Assembly (NCBI RefSeq): GCF_028290105.1
Contig: NZ_JAQGKL010000224.1
Coordinates: 1 to 41,083, forward strand
Reading direction: 5' to 3'
Origin: Methylobacterium sp.
GTDB taxonomy: Bacteria > Pseudomonadota > Alphaproteobacteria > Rhizobiales > Beijerinckiaceae
DNA: 41,083 nt
Both the position numbers and the translations under genes were made by a program. Within the stretch, counting starts at the first letter, position 1; each line of letters begins with the position of its first letter. Under the pieces are notes generated by a model. It was not told the DNA's origin. It did no database searches and saw nothing but the letters and a program-made list of their open reading frames with translations. Below are positions 1 to 7,714 of this stretch, one piece after another.

Positions 1-749
1 GCCTTTTCCATGCGCTGCTCGGTCTCCCCGGCCAGTGCCTGCAGGCCCTGGCGCTGGGGCATCTGCATCACCGGATCGAGGGCACGGATCGCGCGGTACA
101 GGCTTGCGGCGGCCGTGGCCCCGAGCAGGGGCGCGACGATGAACAGCCACAGCTGGCCGATCGCCGCCCAGCCCGCGAACAGGGCCGGGCCGATGCTGCG
201 GGCGGGATTGACCGAGGTGTTCGTCACCGGGATCGACACGAGGTGGATCACCACCAGTACGATGCCGATGGCGAGCCCCGCGAAGCCTACCGGCGCCTTG
301 AGGTCGGTCGAACCCAGGATGGTGAGGACCAGAAGGCCTGTCAGTACGAACTCGGCGATGAAGGCCGCCGTCAGGTTGTAGTGCCCCGGCGAGCGCAGGT
401 CGTAGCCGTTCGAGGCGAAGCCCGTCGCAGCGGCGTCGAAACCGGGGTGCCCCTGGGCGATTAGGTACAGGATGGCGGAGGCGACGATGGCGCCGAGGAT
501 CTGGGCGGCGACGTAGGCCGGAAGCCGCCCGGCCTCGAACTTCCCGCTCAGCGTCAGGCCGAGGGTGACGGCCGGATTCAGGTGGCATCCCGAGATCGGG
601 CCGAGGGTGTAGACCATCGCCACCAGGACGAAGCCGAACGAGAGGGCGACGCCGGCATAGCCGATGTGGTCGCCCGCAAGCACCGCGCTTCCGCAGCCGC
701 AGAAGACCAGGATGAAGGTGCCGACGAACTCGGCGATATACGGGCGCAT
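1..749 (-). CDS. aqpZ: Aquaporin Z (partial, C-terminal end beyond window)
   Basis: Major intrinsic protein family water channel of the inner membrane. About 249 residues are visible with no stop before the window edge, so only the last few residues are missing (family length about 230-250). The N-terminus MRPYIAEFVG leads into the first membrane helix. The first NPA box lies in HLNPAVT (residues 58-60) and the second in NTSVNPARS. The Arg of the second box, with the upstream His and Thr, matches the narrow selectivity filter of water-specific AqpZ rather than glycerol facilitators. Its ATG overlaps the stop of the small upstream ORF (TGATG), suggesting coupled translation. The gene would not appear as a complete ORF because it runs off the edge. 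Confidence 0.93.
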   Translation of the reverse strand, partial: MRPYIAEFVGTFILVFCGCGSAVLAGDHIGYAGVALSFGFVLVAMVYTLGPISGCHLNPAVTLGLTLSGKFEAGRLPAYVAAQILGAIVASAILYLIAQGHPGFDAAATGFASNGYDLRSPGHYNLTAAFIAEFVLTGLLVLTILGSTDLKAPVGFAGLAIGIVLVVIHLVSIPVTNTSVNPARSIGPALFAGWAAIGQLWLFIVAPLLGATAAASLYRAIRALDPVMQMPQRQGLQALAGETEQRMEK

Positions 750-946
750 CAGCGGTCTTTCCTCGTTGTGGGTCGCGGGGCGATGTCGGTTCGAGCGGTC
801 GGCTCCCGCCTGTGCAGAAGCGTCTCGACGGCGAGCAGGATCAGGCCGACGGAGAAGGGATTGCGGCGGACGGCATCGCGGGCGGCCATGACGACGGCAT
901 CCACGACTCTGCTCCGGTCGGCCGGCGGAAAAACAGGGTCCGGCAT
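749..946 (-). CDS. Small hypothetical protein, overlapping aqpZ
   Basis: A 65-residue product starting MPDPVFPPADRSRVV, with a basic C-terminus. The chosen ATG at 946 has a GAGGA stretch about seven bases upstream; a start at 973 would add nine residues but has no clear ribosome site. One moderately hydrophobic stretch (NPFSVGLILLAVETLL, residues about 29-44) could be an amphipathic or membrane-associated helix. Its stop overlaps the aqpZ start by two bases, which is the main reason to believe it is translated. I do not recognise a family. Confidence 0.5.
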   Translation of the reverse strand: MPDPVFPPADRSRVVDAVVMAARDAVRRNPFSVGLILLAVETLLHRREPTARTDIAPRPTTRKDR

Positions 947-1487
947 GAAGTCGTCCTCGGTCTTGAGGCACATTCCAAGGTGCGAAGGCGTCAGCGATCG
1001 CAGCTATCCGTCATCGCCCGACCCTTAAGACTTTCGGCTACAGTCTACGATCGAACGACGTTCATAAAAAATCTTCCGAATGACTCTGCTTTGGAAGGAC
1101 TCGGCTATGGAGGGACTTGGCGATGGGAGCATTTGGCTATCGTGCCTGCCGAGTAAGTGGCCAAAGTCCCGTCTTCCGCAATGATGCAGACATACCAGGC
1201 GGACGATTTTTTTGACCTAGCGCTTCGCAGGCCAATCGGCAGCCGACGCGGATGGTATCGGCAAGACTGGCGGCGCGGACATACGAGGGTCTCTAGGACA
1301 CGCGCAGCATCGGCCCGCGCTTCATGGAGGCGACCGCGACGGACCTGCCCAGCGGACCGCCGGACCTGCCCTTGCACAACCGGAACCGAGCGCGCATCCC
1401 CATGGCGTGCCGCGCACGAGGACGTGGCACATCCGTGTCGCCGGTCGCAGATCCGCGACCGGACGCGATGCCGCCGGAGGGACGACC
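947..1487. other. 541-bp intergenic region, lower GC, no convincing gene
   Basis: This is the divergent gap between the aqpZ pair (minus) and the deacetylase operon (plus). It contains AT-rich patches (around 1062-1078 and 1204-1215) that stand out from the surroundings, an 11-bp palindrome GAACGACGTTC at 1053-1063, and a 16-bp-period imperfect tandem repeat at 1082-1145. ORFs crossing it have arginine/proline-rich translations typical of shadow frames. One minus-strand frame (1105-1377) contains a short stretch resembling the start of a GIY-YIG domain, too weak to call. Promoters for both flanking units are expected here, but no clear -35/-10 pair is visible. Confidence 0.6.
1082..1145. repeat. 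Imperfect 16-bp tandem repeat, four units
   Basis: Units begin at 1082, 1098, 1114 and 1130 with an exact 16-base period. The second reads GACTCGGCTATGGAGG and the third GACTTGGCGATGGGAG; the first (GACTCTGCTTTGGAAG) and fourth (CATTTGGCTATCGTGC) are more diverged. The conserved core is GACTYGGCTATGG. It lies in the non-coding gap between two divergent transcription units. Function is unknown; an operator array or a decayed minisatellite are both possible. Confidence 0.7.
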
Positions 1488-2417
1488 GTGACGACGCTGT
1501 ACGTGAGCCATCCCTCCGCCCTCGACCATGCGATGCCCGAGGGGCATCCGGAGCGCGCGGACCGGATCCGCGCCGTCGAGCGGGCGCTGGAGGACGAGCG
1601 CTTCGCCGGCCTCGTGCGCGGCCTCGCCCCGAAGGCGGGACCGGAGGTTCCGACCCTCGTCCATCCGGTGCCCTACGTGCAGGCGATCATCGCGGCGGCG
1701 CCCCGCGAGGGCTATGTCCAGATCGATGGCGATACGCTGCTCTCGCCGGGAACCCTCGAGGCGGCGTTCCGCGGTGTCGGTGGCGCGGTGCATGCCGTCG
1801 ACGCGGTGATGGCGGGCGAATGCACCAACGCGTTCGTGGCGATGCGTCCCCCCGGCCACCACGCCGAGCGCATGACCGCGATGGGCTTCTGCGTCTTCAA
1901 CAACGCGGCGATCGCCGCGCGCCACGCCCGCGAGGTGCACGGGGCGACCCGCGTCGCCGTGGTCGACTGGGACGTCCACCACGGCAACGGCACCCAGGAC
2001 ATCTTCTGGGACGACAAGTCCGTGATGTATGCCTCGACCCACGAGATGCCGCTGTTTCCCGGCACCGGCGCGGCCTCGGAACGCGGCAACCACGACACCA
2101 TCGTGAACCTGCCGCTCCACGCGGGCGACGACGGCGCCACCTTCCGCGAGGTCTTCACCGCCGGCATCCTGCGCCGCCTCGACGCCTTCGCCCCGGACCT
2201 CGTCATCATCTCGGCGGGCTTCGACGCGCACCACCTCGACCCGCTCGCCCATCTCGAACTCACCGAGGCGGATTTCGGCTGGGCGACCCGCCGGCTGATG
2301 GAGGTCGCCGACAAGCATGCGGGGGGCCGCATCGTCTCGGTGCTGGAGGGCGGCTACAGCCTGAAGGGGCTCGGGCTCTCCGTCTCCGCGCACGTGGATG
2401 CGCTGATGGGGCGGTGA
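1488..2417 (+). CDS. Histone deacetylase family protein (class II HDAC-like / acetylpolyamine amidohydrolase)
   Basis: A 309-residue zinc-dependent deacetylase, a normal length for bacterial HDAC-like amidohydrolases; the substrate may be an acetylpolyamine, an acetyl-lysine or another acetylamide. Visible motifs are RPPGHHA (residues 120-126, catalytic His pair H124/H125), VVDWDVHHGNGTQ (158-170, zinc ligands D162 and H164) and SAGFDAHHLDP (242-252, zinc ligand D246). A Gly-Gly-Tyr near the C-terminus (LEGGYS) supplies the transition-state Tyr. The GTG start at 1488 follows GGAGG by seven bases and places the conserved TLYVSHP at the N-terminus; the longer frame from 1407 is Arg-rich and unlikely. 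The stop overlaps the next gene by four bases (GTGA). Confidence 0.93.
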   Translation: MTTLYVSHPSALDHAMPEGHPERADRIRAVERALEDERFAGLVRGLAPKAGPEVPTLVHPVPYVQAIIAAAPREGYVQIDGDTLLSPGTLEAAFRGVGGAVHAVDAVMAGECTNAFVAMRPPGHHAERMTAMGFCVFNNAAIAARHAREVHGATRVAVVDWDVHHGNGTQDIFWDDKSVMYASTHEMPLFPGTGAASERGNHDTIVNLPLHAGDDGATFREVFTAGILRRLDAFAPDLVIISAGFDAHHLDPLAHLELTEADFGWATRRLMEVADKHAGGRIVSVLEGGYSLKGLGLSVSAHVDALMGR

Positions 2418-2638
2418 GGGTGTCCCTGGTTCACAACGAGCAGACGAAGCTGACGGCGACCTGGCTCAACGGGATCGCGATCGCGTCGATCGCTGTGGGC
2501 GGCATCGCCCCGTTCGTCGCGGCGATCCTGGGCACCTCGGGGTTCGTGCCGGCTTTCGTCACGGGGGTGACTTGGTTGACGATCGGAGCGGGCCTACATT
2601 GGATGGCGAGACGGATCTTGCGGAGGTTGATCGAATGA
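2414..2638 (+). CDS. Small two-helix membrane protein, coupled to the deacetylase
   Basis: About 74 residues from a GTG at 2414, which overlaps the deacetylase stop; a second in-frame GTG at 2420 is possible. The protein has two hydrophobic segments, one with IAIASIAVGGIAPFVAAIL and one with FVTGVTWLTIGAGLHW, separated by a short Gly/Ser turn, and a basic tail (ARRILRRLIE). This predicts a helical hairpin in the inner membrane with a cytoplasmic positive C-terminus. Its own stop overlaps the next micro-ORF. I do not recognise a named family. The overlap on both sides argues for one translationally coupled operon. Confidence 0.7.
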   Translation: MRVSLVHNEQTKLTATWLNGIAIASIAVGGIAPFVAAILGTSGFVPAFVTGVTWLTIGAGLHWMARRILRRLIE

Positions 2639-2751
2639 CGGGCACGGAGATCTATGCCTTCTTCATCTCGCCGCTGCTCGTCGGAGCCGTGTGCCTGCTG
2701 ATGATCTGGCTGACCGGCCGCGAGGATCGGCGCAACGCGCCGAAGCCCTGA
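2635..2751 (+). CDS. 38-residue single-pass membrane micro-protein
   Basis: The ATG at 2635 overlaps the previous TGA by two bases within ATGA. The 38-residue product begins MTGTEIYAFFISPLLVGAVC, continues through a hydrophobic core to LLMIWLTG, and ends in a charged tail (REDRRNAPKP). It therefore looks like a one-helix inner-membrane peptide with its C-terminus in the cytoplasm. It ends ten bases before the convergent ribB stop, so it is the last gene of the deacetylase operon. No family is recognised. Evidence is the overlap, the clean membrane-helix composition and the termination just before the next gene. Confidence 0.65.
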   Translation: MTGTEIYAFFISPLLVGAVCLLMIWLTGREDRRNAPKP

Positions 2752-2761
2752 CCGGCTCGCC

Positions 2762-3838
2762 TCACCCCTCCAGCCGCTCGTCCCCCAGGAACTCGATCCC
2801 GAAGCCCGACAGGCCGACATAGGCCCGCGACGAGGTCGCGAGGTTGCGGATCGAACTGATGCCGAGGTCGCGCAGGATCTGCGCGCCGAGGCCGACCTCG
2901 CGCCACTGCGCCACGCGCTGGGCCTCCGAGCCCTCCTCCGGGAAGGGCTTGAGCGGCACGCCGGCCGTCCCGTCGCGCAGGTAGACCAGCACCCCCCGGC
3001 CTTCCTCGGCGAAGCGGCGCATCACCGCCTCGATCTGGCGCCCGCCCTCGATGACGTCGGCCACCACGTTGGACCGGTGCAGCCGCACAAGCACGTCGGT
3101 GCCGTCGCCAATGCGGCCATGCACGAAGGCGAATTGCTGCACGGTCTCGAACGGCGTGGTGTAGGCGTAGCCCGTCATCTCGCCGAACTCGGTCTTGACC
3201 GGGAAGCTGCCGACCCGCTCGACCAGCGTTTCGCGGGCCTGCCGGTAGGCGATGAGATCGGCCACCGAGACGCGCTTCAGGTTGTGCAGCTCCGCAAAGG
3301 CCGTGATCTGCGGCCCCTTCATCACGGTACCGTCGTCGTTGGCGAGCTCGCAGATGACGCCCACCGGGGGGAGGCCCGCGAGCTTGCACAGGTCGACCGC
3401 CGCCTCCGTGTGGCCGGAGCGCATGAGCACGCCGCCATCCTTGGCGATCAGGGGGAAGACGTGGCCGGGCCGGACGAAATCGTCCTCGCCCATGTTGCCG
3501 TTGGCCAGTGCCCGGACGGTGTTGCAGCGCTGCTCGGCGGAGATGCCGGTGGTCAGCCCGTGCTTCACGTCCACCGTGACGGTGAAGGCGGTGCCGAGCG
3601 GCGCGTCGTTGGAGGCCACCATCGGGTCGAGGCGCAGGCGCCGGGCCTCCGCGCGGGTCAGGGGCGCGCAGACGATGCCGCAGGTGTTGCGGACGATGAA
3701 GGCCATCTTCTCCGGCGTGCAGAGCGAGGCGGCGACGACGAGGTCGCCCTCGTTCTCGCGGTCGTCGTCATCGGTGACGACGACGATCTCGCCGCGGGCG
3801 TAGGCCTCGATGGCCTGCGTGACATGGGTGTGTGGCAC
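2762..3838 (-). CDS. ribB: 3,4-dihydroxy-2-butanone-4-phosphate synthase with degenerate GTP cyclohydrolase II-like C-terminal domain
   Basis: A 358-residue enzyme of riboflavin synthesis that converts ribulose 5-phosphate to dihydroxybutanone phosphate and formate. The N-terminal RibB domain (about 1-205) has the acidic loop DDDDRENEGDL (residues 23-33) and the catalytic region RSGHTEAAVDL. The remaining 150 residues align in outline with GTP cyclohydrolase II (REVGLGAQILRDLGI is conserved). However, the usual zinc motif of RibA (Cys-x2-GD...RCDC) is absent: the segment reads RLHRSNVVADVIEGG with no cysteine. The tail is thus probably catalytically dead, and a separate RibA should exist elsewhere. 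It lies 49 bases downstream of aroC on the same strand. Confidence 0.95.
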   Translation of the reverse strand: MPHTHVTQAIEAYARGEIVVVTDDDDRENEGDLVVAASLCTPEKMAFIVRNTCGIVCAPLTRAEARRLRLDPMVASNDAPLGTAFTVTVDVKHGLTTGISAEQRCNTVRALANGNMGEDDFVRPGHVFPLIAKDGGVLMRSGHTEAAVDLCKLAGLPPVGVICELANDDGTVMKGPQITAFAELHNLKRVSVADLIAYRQARETLVERVGSFPVKTEFGEMTGYAYTTPFETVQQFAFVHGRIGDGTDVLVRLHRSNVVADVIEGGRQIEAVMRRFAEEGRGVLVYLRDGTAGVPLKPFPEEGSEAQRVAQWREVGLGAQILRDLGISSIRNLATSSRAYVGLSGFGIEFLGDERLEG

Positions 3839-3887
3839 TGGACGTCTCTGGGATGAGCGGCTCGGGAAGCGACGGGCGCGCGTGGGT

Positions 3888-4991
3888 TCAGACCCGCGCG
3901 CCGACCTGCCCCCGATGGCGCAGATAGTGATCGGCGAGCACGCACGCCATCATGGCCTCGGCCACCGGCACGGCGCGGATGCCGACGCAGGGGTCGTGGC
4001 GGCCCTTGGTGACGAGGTCGACGTCGCGGTTGTCGCGCGTCACGCTCATGCGGGGCGTGAGGATGGACGAGGTCGGCTTCACGGCGAATCGGCAGACGAT
4101 GGGCTGGCCGGTGGAGATGCCGCCGAGCACGCCGCCGGCGTGATTGGCGAGGAAGGTCGGGCCCTCGGCGTTGCCGGAGCGCATCTCGTCGGCGTTCTCC
4201 TCGCCGCGCAAAGCGGCGGAGGCGAAGCCGTCGCCGATTTCGACGCCCTTGACCGCGTTGATCGACATCATCGCGGCGGCGAGGTCCGCGTCGAGCTTGC
4301 CGTAGATCGGCGCGCCGAGGCCGGGGGGCACGCCCTCCGCCACCACCTCGATCACCGCCCCCACCGACGAGCCGCTCTTTCGGATTTCGTCGAGGTAGGT
4401 TTCGTAGAACGTCGCGCTCTCGGGGTCGGGGCAGAAGAACGGGTTGGCGTTCACGGCCTCCCAATCCCAGCGCGACCGATCGACCGCGTGCGGCCCCATC
4501 TGCACCAGGGCGGCGCGGATGATCACGCCTTCGGGAAGGACCTTGCGGGCCACCGCCCCGGCGGCGACCCGGGCGGCGGTCTCGCGGGCCGAGGAGCGCC
4601 CGCCGCCGCGATAATCGCGGATGCCGTACTTGGCCTCGTAGGCGTAATCGGCGTGGCCCGGCCGGTAGCTGTCGCGGATCTCGGAATAATCCTTCGAGCG
4701 CTGGTCGGTGTTCTCGATCTCCAGCGCGATCGGCGTGCCGGTGGTGAGCTGGACGCCCCCCGTGCGGTCGTCGGCGAACACCCCCGACAGGATGCGCACG
4801 CTGTCGGGTTCGCGCCGCTGCGTGGTGAAGCGCGACTGGCCGGGCTTACGCCGGTCGAGTTCCGCCTGGATGTCCTCGGCCGAGAGGGCGAGCCCGGGCG
4901 GGCATCCGTCGACGACGCAGCCGAGGGCCACCCCGTGGCTTTCGCCGAAGGTGGTGACGCGAAAAAGGTGACCGAACGTGTTGTGCGACAT
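3888..4991 (-). CDS. aroC: Chorismate synthase
   Basis: Catalyses the last shikimate-pathway step, 5-enolpyruvylshikimate-3-phosphate to chorismate, using reduced FMN. At 367 residues it has the normal length. The N-terminus [20 protein letters not shown] carries the family signature GESHG; later it shows [19 protein letters not shown] (the RSSARET signature) and the C-terminal [16 protein letters not shown] signature. It sits between anmK upstream (94-base gap) and ribB downstream (49 bases), all on the minus strand, so co-transcription is likely although the functions are unrelated. Confidence 0.98.
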   Translation of the reverse strand: MSHNTFGHLFRVTTFGESHGVALGCVVDGCPPGLALSAEDIQAELDRRKPGQSRFTTQRREPDSVRILSGVFADDRTGGVQLTTGTPIALEIENTDQRSKDYSEIRDSYRPGHADYAYEAKYGIRDYRGGGRSSARETAARVAAGAVARKVLPEGVIIRAALVQMGPHAVDRSRWDWEAVNANPFFCPDPESATFYETYLDEIRKSGSSVGAVIEVVAEGVPPGLGAPIYGKLDADLAAAMMSINAVKGVEIGDGFASAALRGEENADEMRSGNAEGPTFLANHAGGVLGGISTGQPIVCRFAVKPTSSILTPRMSVTRDNRDVDLVTKGRHDPCVGIRAVPVAEAMMACVLADHYLRHRGQVGARV

Positions 4992-5085
4992 GGCGCCTCC
5001 GCTCTAGCGCGGGTTGGCCCGGAGGGCCAGCGCGGGCGCATGCCGCGCCCGGAGCGCGCTCGTGCGCCAGGACACGCCGCGTCCC

Positions 5086-6225
5086 TCAGGCATCGGGCCG
5101 GGCCAGGACGCCGCCGGTGGTCGGTTCGCGGACCCCCGTGGTCGACGGGAACGTGATGGGCAGGCCCTTCAGGGAGCGCACGGCCAGATGCGCGAAGGCC
5201 TGCGCTTCGAGGTAGGCCGAGGACCAGCCGATGGCGTCGGCGGTCGTGATCTCCGCGCGCAGGTGGTAGTTCAGCAGCCGCACGAGTTCGCCGTTGCGGG
5301 CTCCGCCCCCAGCCACGATCCAGCGCGCCGGAATCTCGGGGGCGTGGTCCAGGGCGCGGGCCACCGCGCGGGCCGTGAAGGCGGTGAGCGTCGCCGCTCC
5401 GTCCTCGGTGGAGAGCTGGCCCGCGAGCTTGTGCGAGAACCAGTTGCGATCCAGCGACTTCGGTGGGCGACGCGCGAAGAACGGGTGGATCAGCAGCCAG
5501 GCCAGGAGCGGCTCGTCCGGGCGCCCGCGCGCGGCGGTGCGCCCGCCATCGTCGAGGGGGCGGCCGGTGCGCTCGCGCATCCAGTCGTCGATGAGCGCGT
5601 TGCCGGGCCCCGTGTCGAAGGCGATGACGTCGCCGTTGGCCGAGATGATGGTGGCGTTGGCGACCCCGCCGATGTTCAGGATGCCGAGCGCCCCCTCGAA
5701 GCCCGACGCGCGCGCGAGCGCCTGGTGGAACACCGGCACCAGTGGCGCGCCCTGCCCGCCGGCCAGCACGTCGGCGTGGCGCAGGTCCGAGACCACGGCG
5801 ATGCCGAGGCGGCGGGCCAGGGCCGCGCCGTCGCCGATCTGAACGCTCATGCGCTGGTCCGGCCGGTGAACCACCGTCTGTCCGTGGAAGCCGATCACGT
5901 CGATGTCGGCCGGCGACAGCCCGTTGTCGGCGAGAAAGCTCTCCACCGCCTCCGCATGGGCCTGCGTGACGAAATCCTCGGCCTGCGCGAGGCAGCCCGG
6001 CCGGTCCTCGCGGGCGCTGACGCCTTCGGAATCGATCAGCGCCTGGCGCAGCAGCGCGCGGTCCTCGTCGGTGTAGCCGCGATAGCCCGTGGGCCCGAGG
6101 GGCTCGAGATAGCCGTTGTGGCTCTGGACCACCCGCACGGTCTCGCCGTCGGTCTCGATCAGGGCGACGTCGACGCCGTCGAGGGACGTGCCGCTCATCA
6201 ATCCGATCGCGCGCATCATCGTCAT
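5086..6225 (-). CDS. anmK: Anhydro-N-acetylmuramic acid kinase
   Basis: Cytoplasmic ASKHA-fold kinase of cell-wall recycling; it phosphorylates and hydrolyses 1,6-anhydro-MurNAc to MurNAc-6-phosphate. It has 379 residues, close to the E. coli protein. The N-terminal phosphate loop reads GLMSGTSLDGVD, followed by GFHGQTVVHRP, NIGGVANAT and the catalytic/adenosine region FDTGPGNALIDDW, then IVAGGGARNGEL. The start could be the ATG at 6225 or the second ATG nine bases later. It is divergent from tyrS, an arrangement I recall as common in Rhizobiales. Confidence 0.96.
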   Translation of the reverse strand: MTMMRAIGLMSGTSLDGVDVALIETDGETVRVVQSHNGYLEPLGPTGYRGYTDEDRALLRQALIDSEGVSAREDRPGCLAQAEDFVTQAHAEAVESFLADNGLSPADIDVIGFHGQTVVHRPDQRMSVQIGDGAALARRLGIAVVSDLRHADVLAGGQGAPLVPVFHQALARASGFEGALGILNIGGVANATIISANGDVIAFDTGPGNALIDDWMRERTGRPLDDGGRTAARGRPDEPLLAWLLIHPFFARRPPKSLDRNWFSHKLAGQLSTEDGAATLTAFTARAVARALDHAPEIPARWIVAGGGARNGELVRLLNYHLRAEITTADAIGWSSAYLEAQAFAHLAVRSLKGLPITFPSTTGVREPTTGGVLARPDA

Positions 6226-6373
6226 GCCGTGCCGCCCCCGTGCCTTTCGGTGCGCGGGATGCTACGAGCCGCCACCGATGCGATTGTGTTCCGCGAGCTA
6301 GCACGCGGGCGCGGCCCTTGTCCCGCAAGGCGCCCTGCCCGCCGGCCCGCCAGACGAGACGGCTTTGCCCTCC

Positions 6374-7663
6374 ATGTCCGCCCAGACCGACGAGACTGCC
6401 CCCGCCACCGCGCCCGCCCTGGCGTCGGACTTCCTGCGCATCCTGCAGGAGCGCGGCTTCATCCATCAATGCTCGGATCTTAGCGGGCTCGACGCGGCGC
6501 TAAAGGGCGACCGGATCACCGCCTATATCGGGTTCGACTGTACCGCCGCCTCGCTGCATGTGGGCTCGCTGGTGCAGATCATGATGCTGCACTGGCTCCA
6601 GGCCAGCGGCCATCGGCCGATCGTGCTCATGGGGGGCGGCACCACCCGCATCGGCGATCCGACGGGCCGCGACGAGGGCCGCAAGGTGCTCAGCGCCGCC
6701 GACATCGAGACCAACAAGGCCGGCATCGCGCAGGTCTTCGCCAAGTTCCTGACCTTCGGGGACGATGCCGCCCTGATGGTCGACAACGCCGAGTGGCTGT
6801 CGAACATCAACTACCTCGACTTCCTGCGGGATGTCGGGCGCCACTTTTCGATCAACCGGATGATGTCGTTCGACAGCGTGCGCCTGCGCCTGGAGCGGGA
6901 GCAGGAGCTCTCGTTCCTCGAATTCAACTACATGCTGCTGCAGGCCTACGACTACGTCGAGCTCAACCGGCGCTACGACGTCACCCTGCAGATGGGCGGC
7001 TCCGACCAGTGGGGCAACATCGTCAACGGCCTCGACCTCGGCCGCCGCATGGGCACGAAGCAGCTCTTCGCCCTGACCACGCCGCTGCTGACCACGGCGT
7101 CCGGCACCAAGATGGGCAAGACCGCCGCTGGCGCGATCTGGCTCAACGCCGAGATGCTGAGCCCCTACGATTACTGGCAGTTCTGGCGCAACACGGAGGA
7201 CGCCGATGTCGGCCGCTTCCTCAAGCTGTTCACGCTGCTTCCGATGGACGAGATCGCCCGGCTCGAATCCCTGGCCGGCGCCGAGATCAACGAGGCCAAG
7301 AAGGTGCTTGCGACGCAAGCCACCGCCCTGATGCACGGCCGCGAGGCGGCCGAGGCCGCCGCCGAGACTGCGCGGAAGACCTTCGTGGAGGGCACGGTGG
7401 CGCAGGACCTGCCGAGCATCACGGTCTCGGCCGACCTGCTCGAGGACGGCCTCGGCGTGCTCTCGGCCTTCGGCCCCGATTACGCCAAGCTCCTGCCCTC
7501 CACCAGCGAAGGGCGCCGCCAGATTAAGAGCGGGGGCCTGCGCGTCAACGACGTGGCGATCACCGACGAGCGGATGGTGCTGCGCACGACCGATCTCACG
7601 GCGGACGGGGTGATCAAGCTGTCGTTCGGGCGCAAGAAGCACGTTCTGGTGCGGGTCGGCTGA
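6374..7663 (+). CDS. tyrS: Tyrosyl-tRNA synthetase
   Basis: Class I aminoacyl-tRNA synthetase charging tRNA-Tyr, 429 residues. The HIGH-type motif reads HVGS (residues 62-65, after [11 protein letters not shown]), the tyrosine pocket contains QAYDYVEL and [10 protein letters not shown], and the KMSKS-type loop is KMGKT (246-250). The C-terminal S4-like RNA-binding domain follows ([16 protein letters not shown]). I place the start at ATG 6374; a TTG three codons upstream is a less likely alternative. The 148 bases separating it from divergent anmK must hold both promoters, but no clear boxes are visible. Confidence 0.97.
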   Translation: MSAQTDETAPATAPALASDFLRILQERGFIHQCSDLSGLDAALKGDRITAYIGFDCTAASLHVGSLVQIMMLHWLQASGHRPIVLMGGGTTRIGDPTGRDEGRKVLSAADIETNKAGIAQVFAKFLTFGDDAALMVDNAEWLSNINYLDFLRDVGRHFSINRMMSFDSVRLRLEREQELSFLEFNYMLLQAYDYVELNRRYDVTLQMGGSDQWGNIVNGLDLGRRMGTKQLFALTTPLLTTASGTKMGKTAAGAIWLNAEMLSPYDYWQFWRNTEDADVGRFLKLFTLLPMDEIARLESLAGAEINEAKKVLATQATALMHGREAAEAAAETARKTFVEGTVAQDLPSITVSADLLEDGLGVLSAFGPDYAKLLPSTSEGRRQIKSGGLRVNDVAITDERMVLRTTDLTADGVIKLSFGRKKHVLVRVG

Positions 7664-7714
7664 CGGGCCGCTCTCACGACCGCGCCTCCTACGGGAGGGG
7701 CGCCGTGGCTCGGT

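Noticed and set aside
4523..6469. 648-residue minus-strand open frame overlapping anmK and aroC
   Set aside because: Arginine-rich out-of-frame reading of two known genes; no motif.
7682..7703. Bulged inverted repeat between convergent tyrS and AsmA-like gene
   Set aside because: The GCGCCTCC/GGAGGGGCGC stem needs a two-base bulge and has no T-tract, so it is too weak to list as a terminator.
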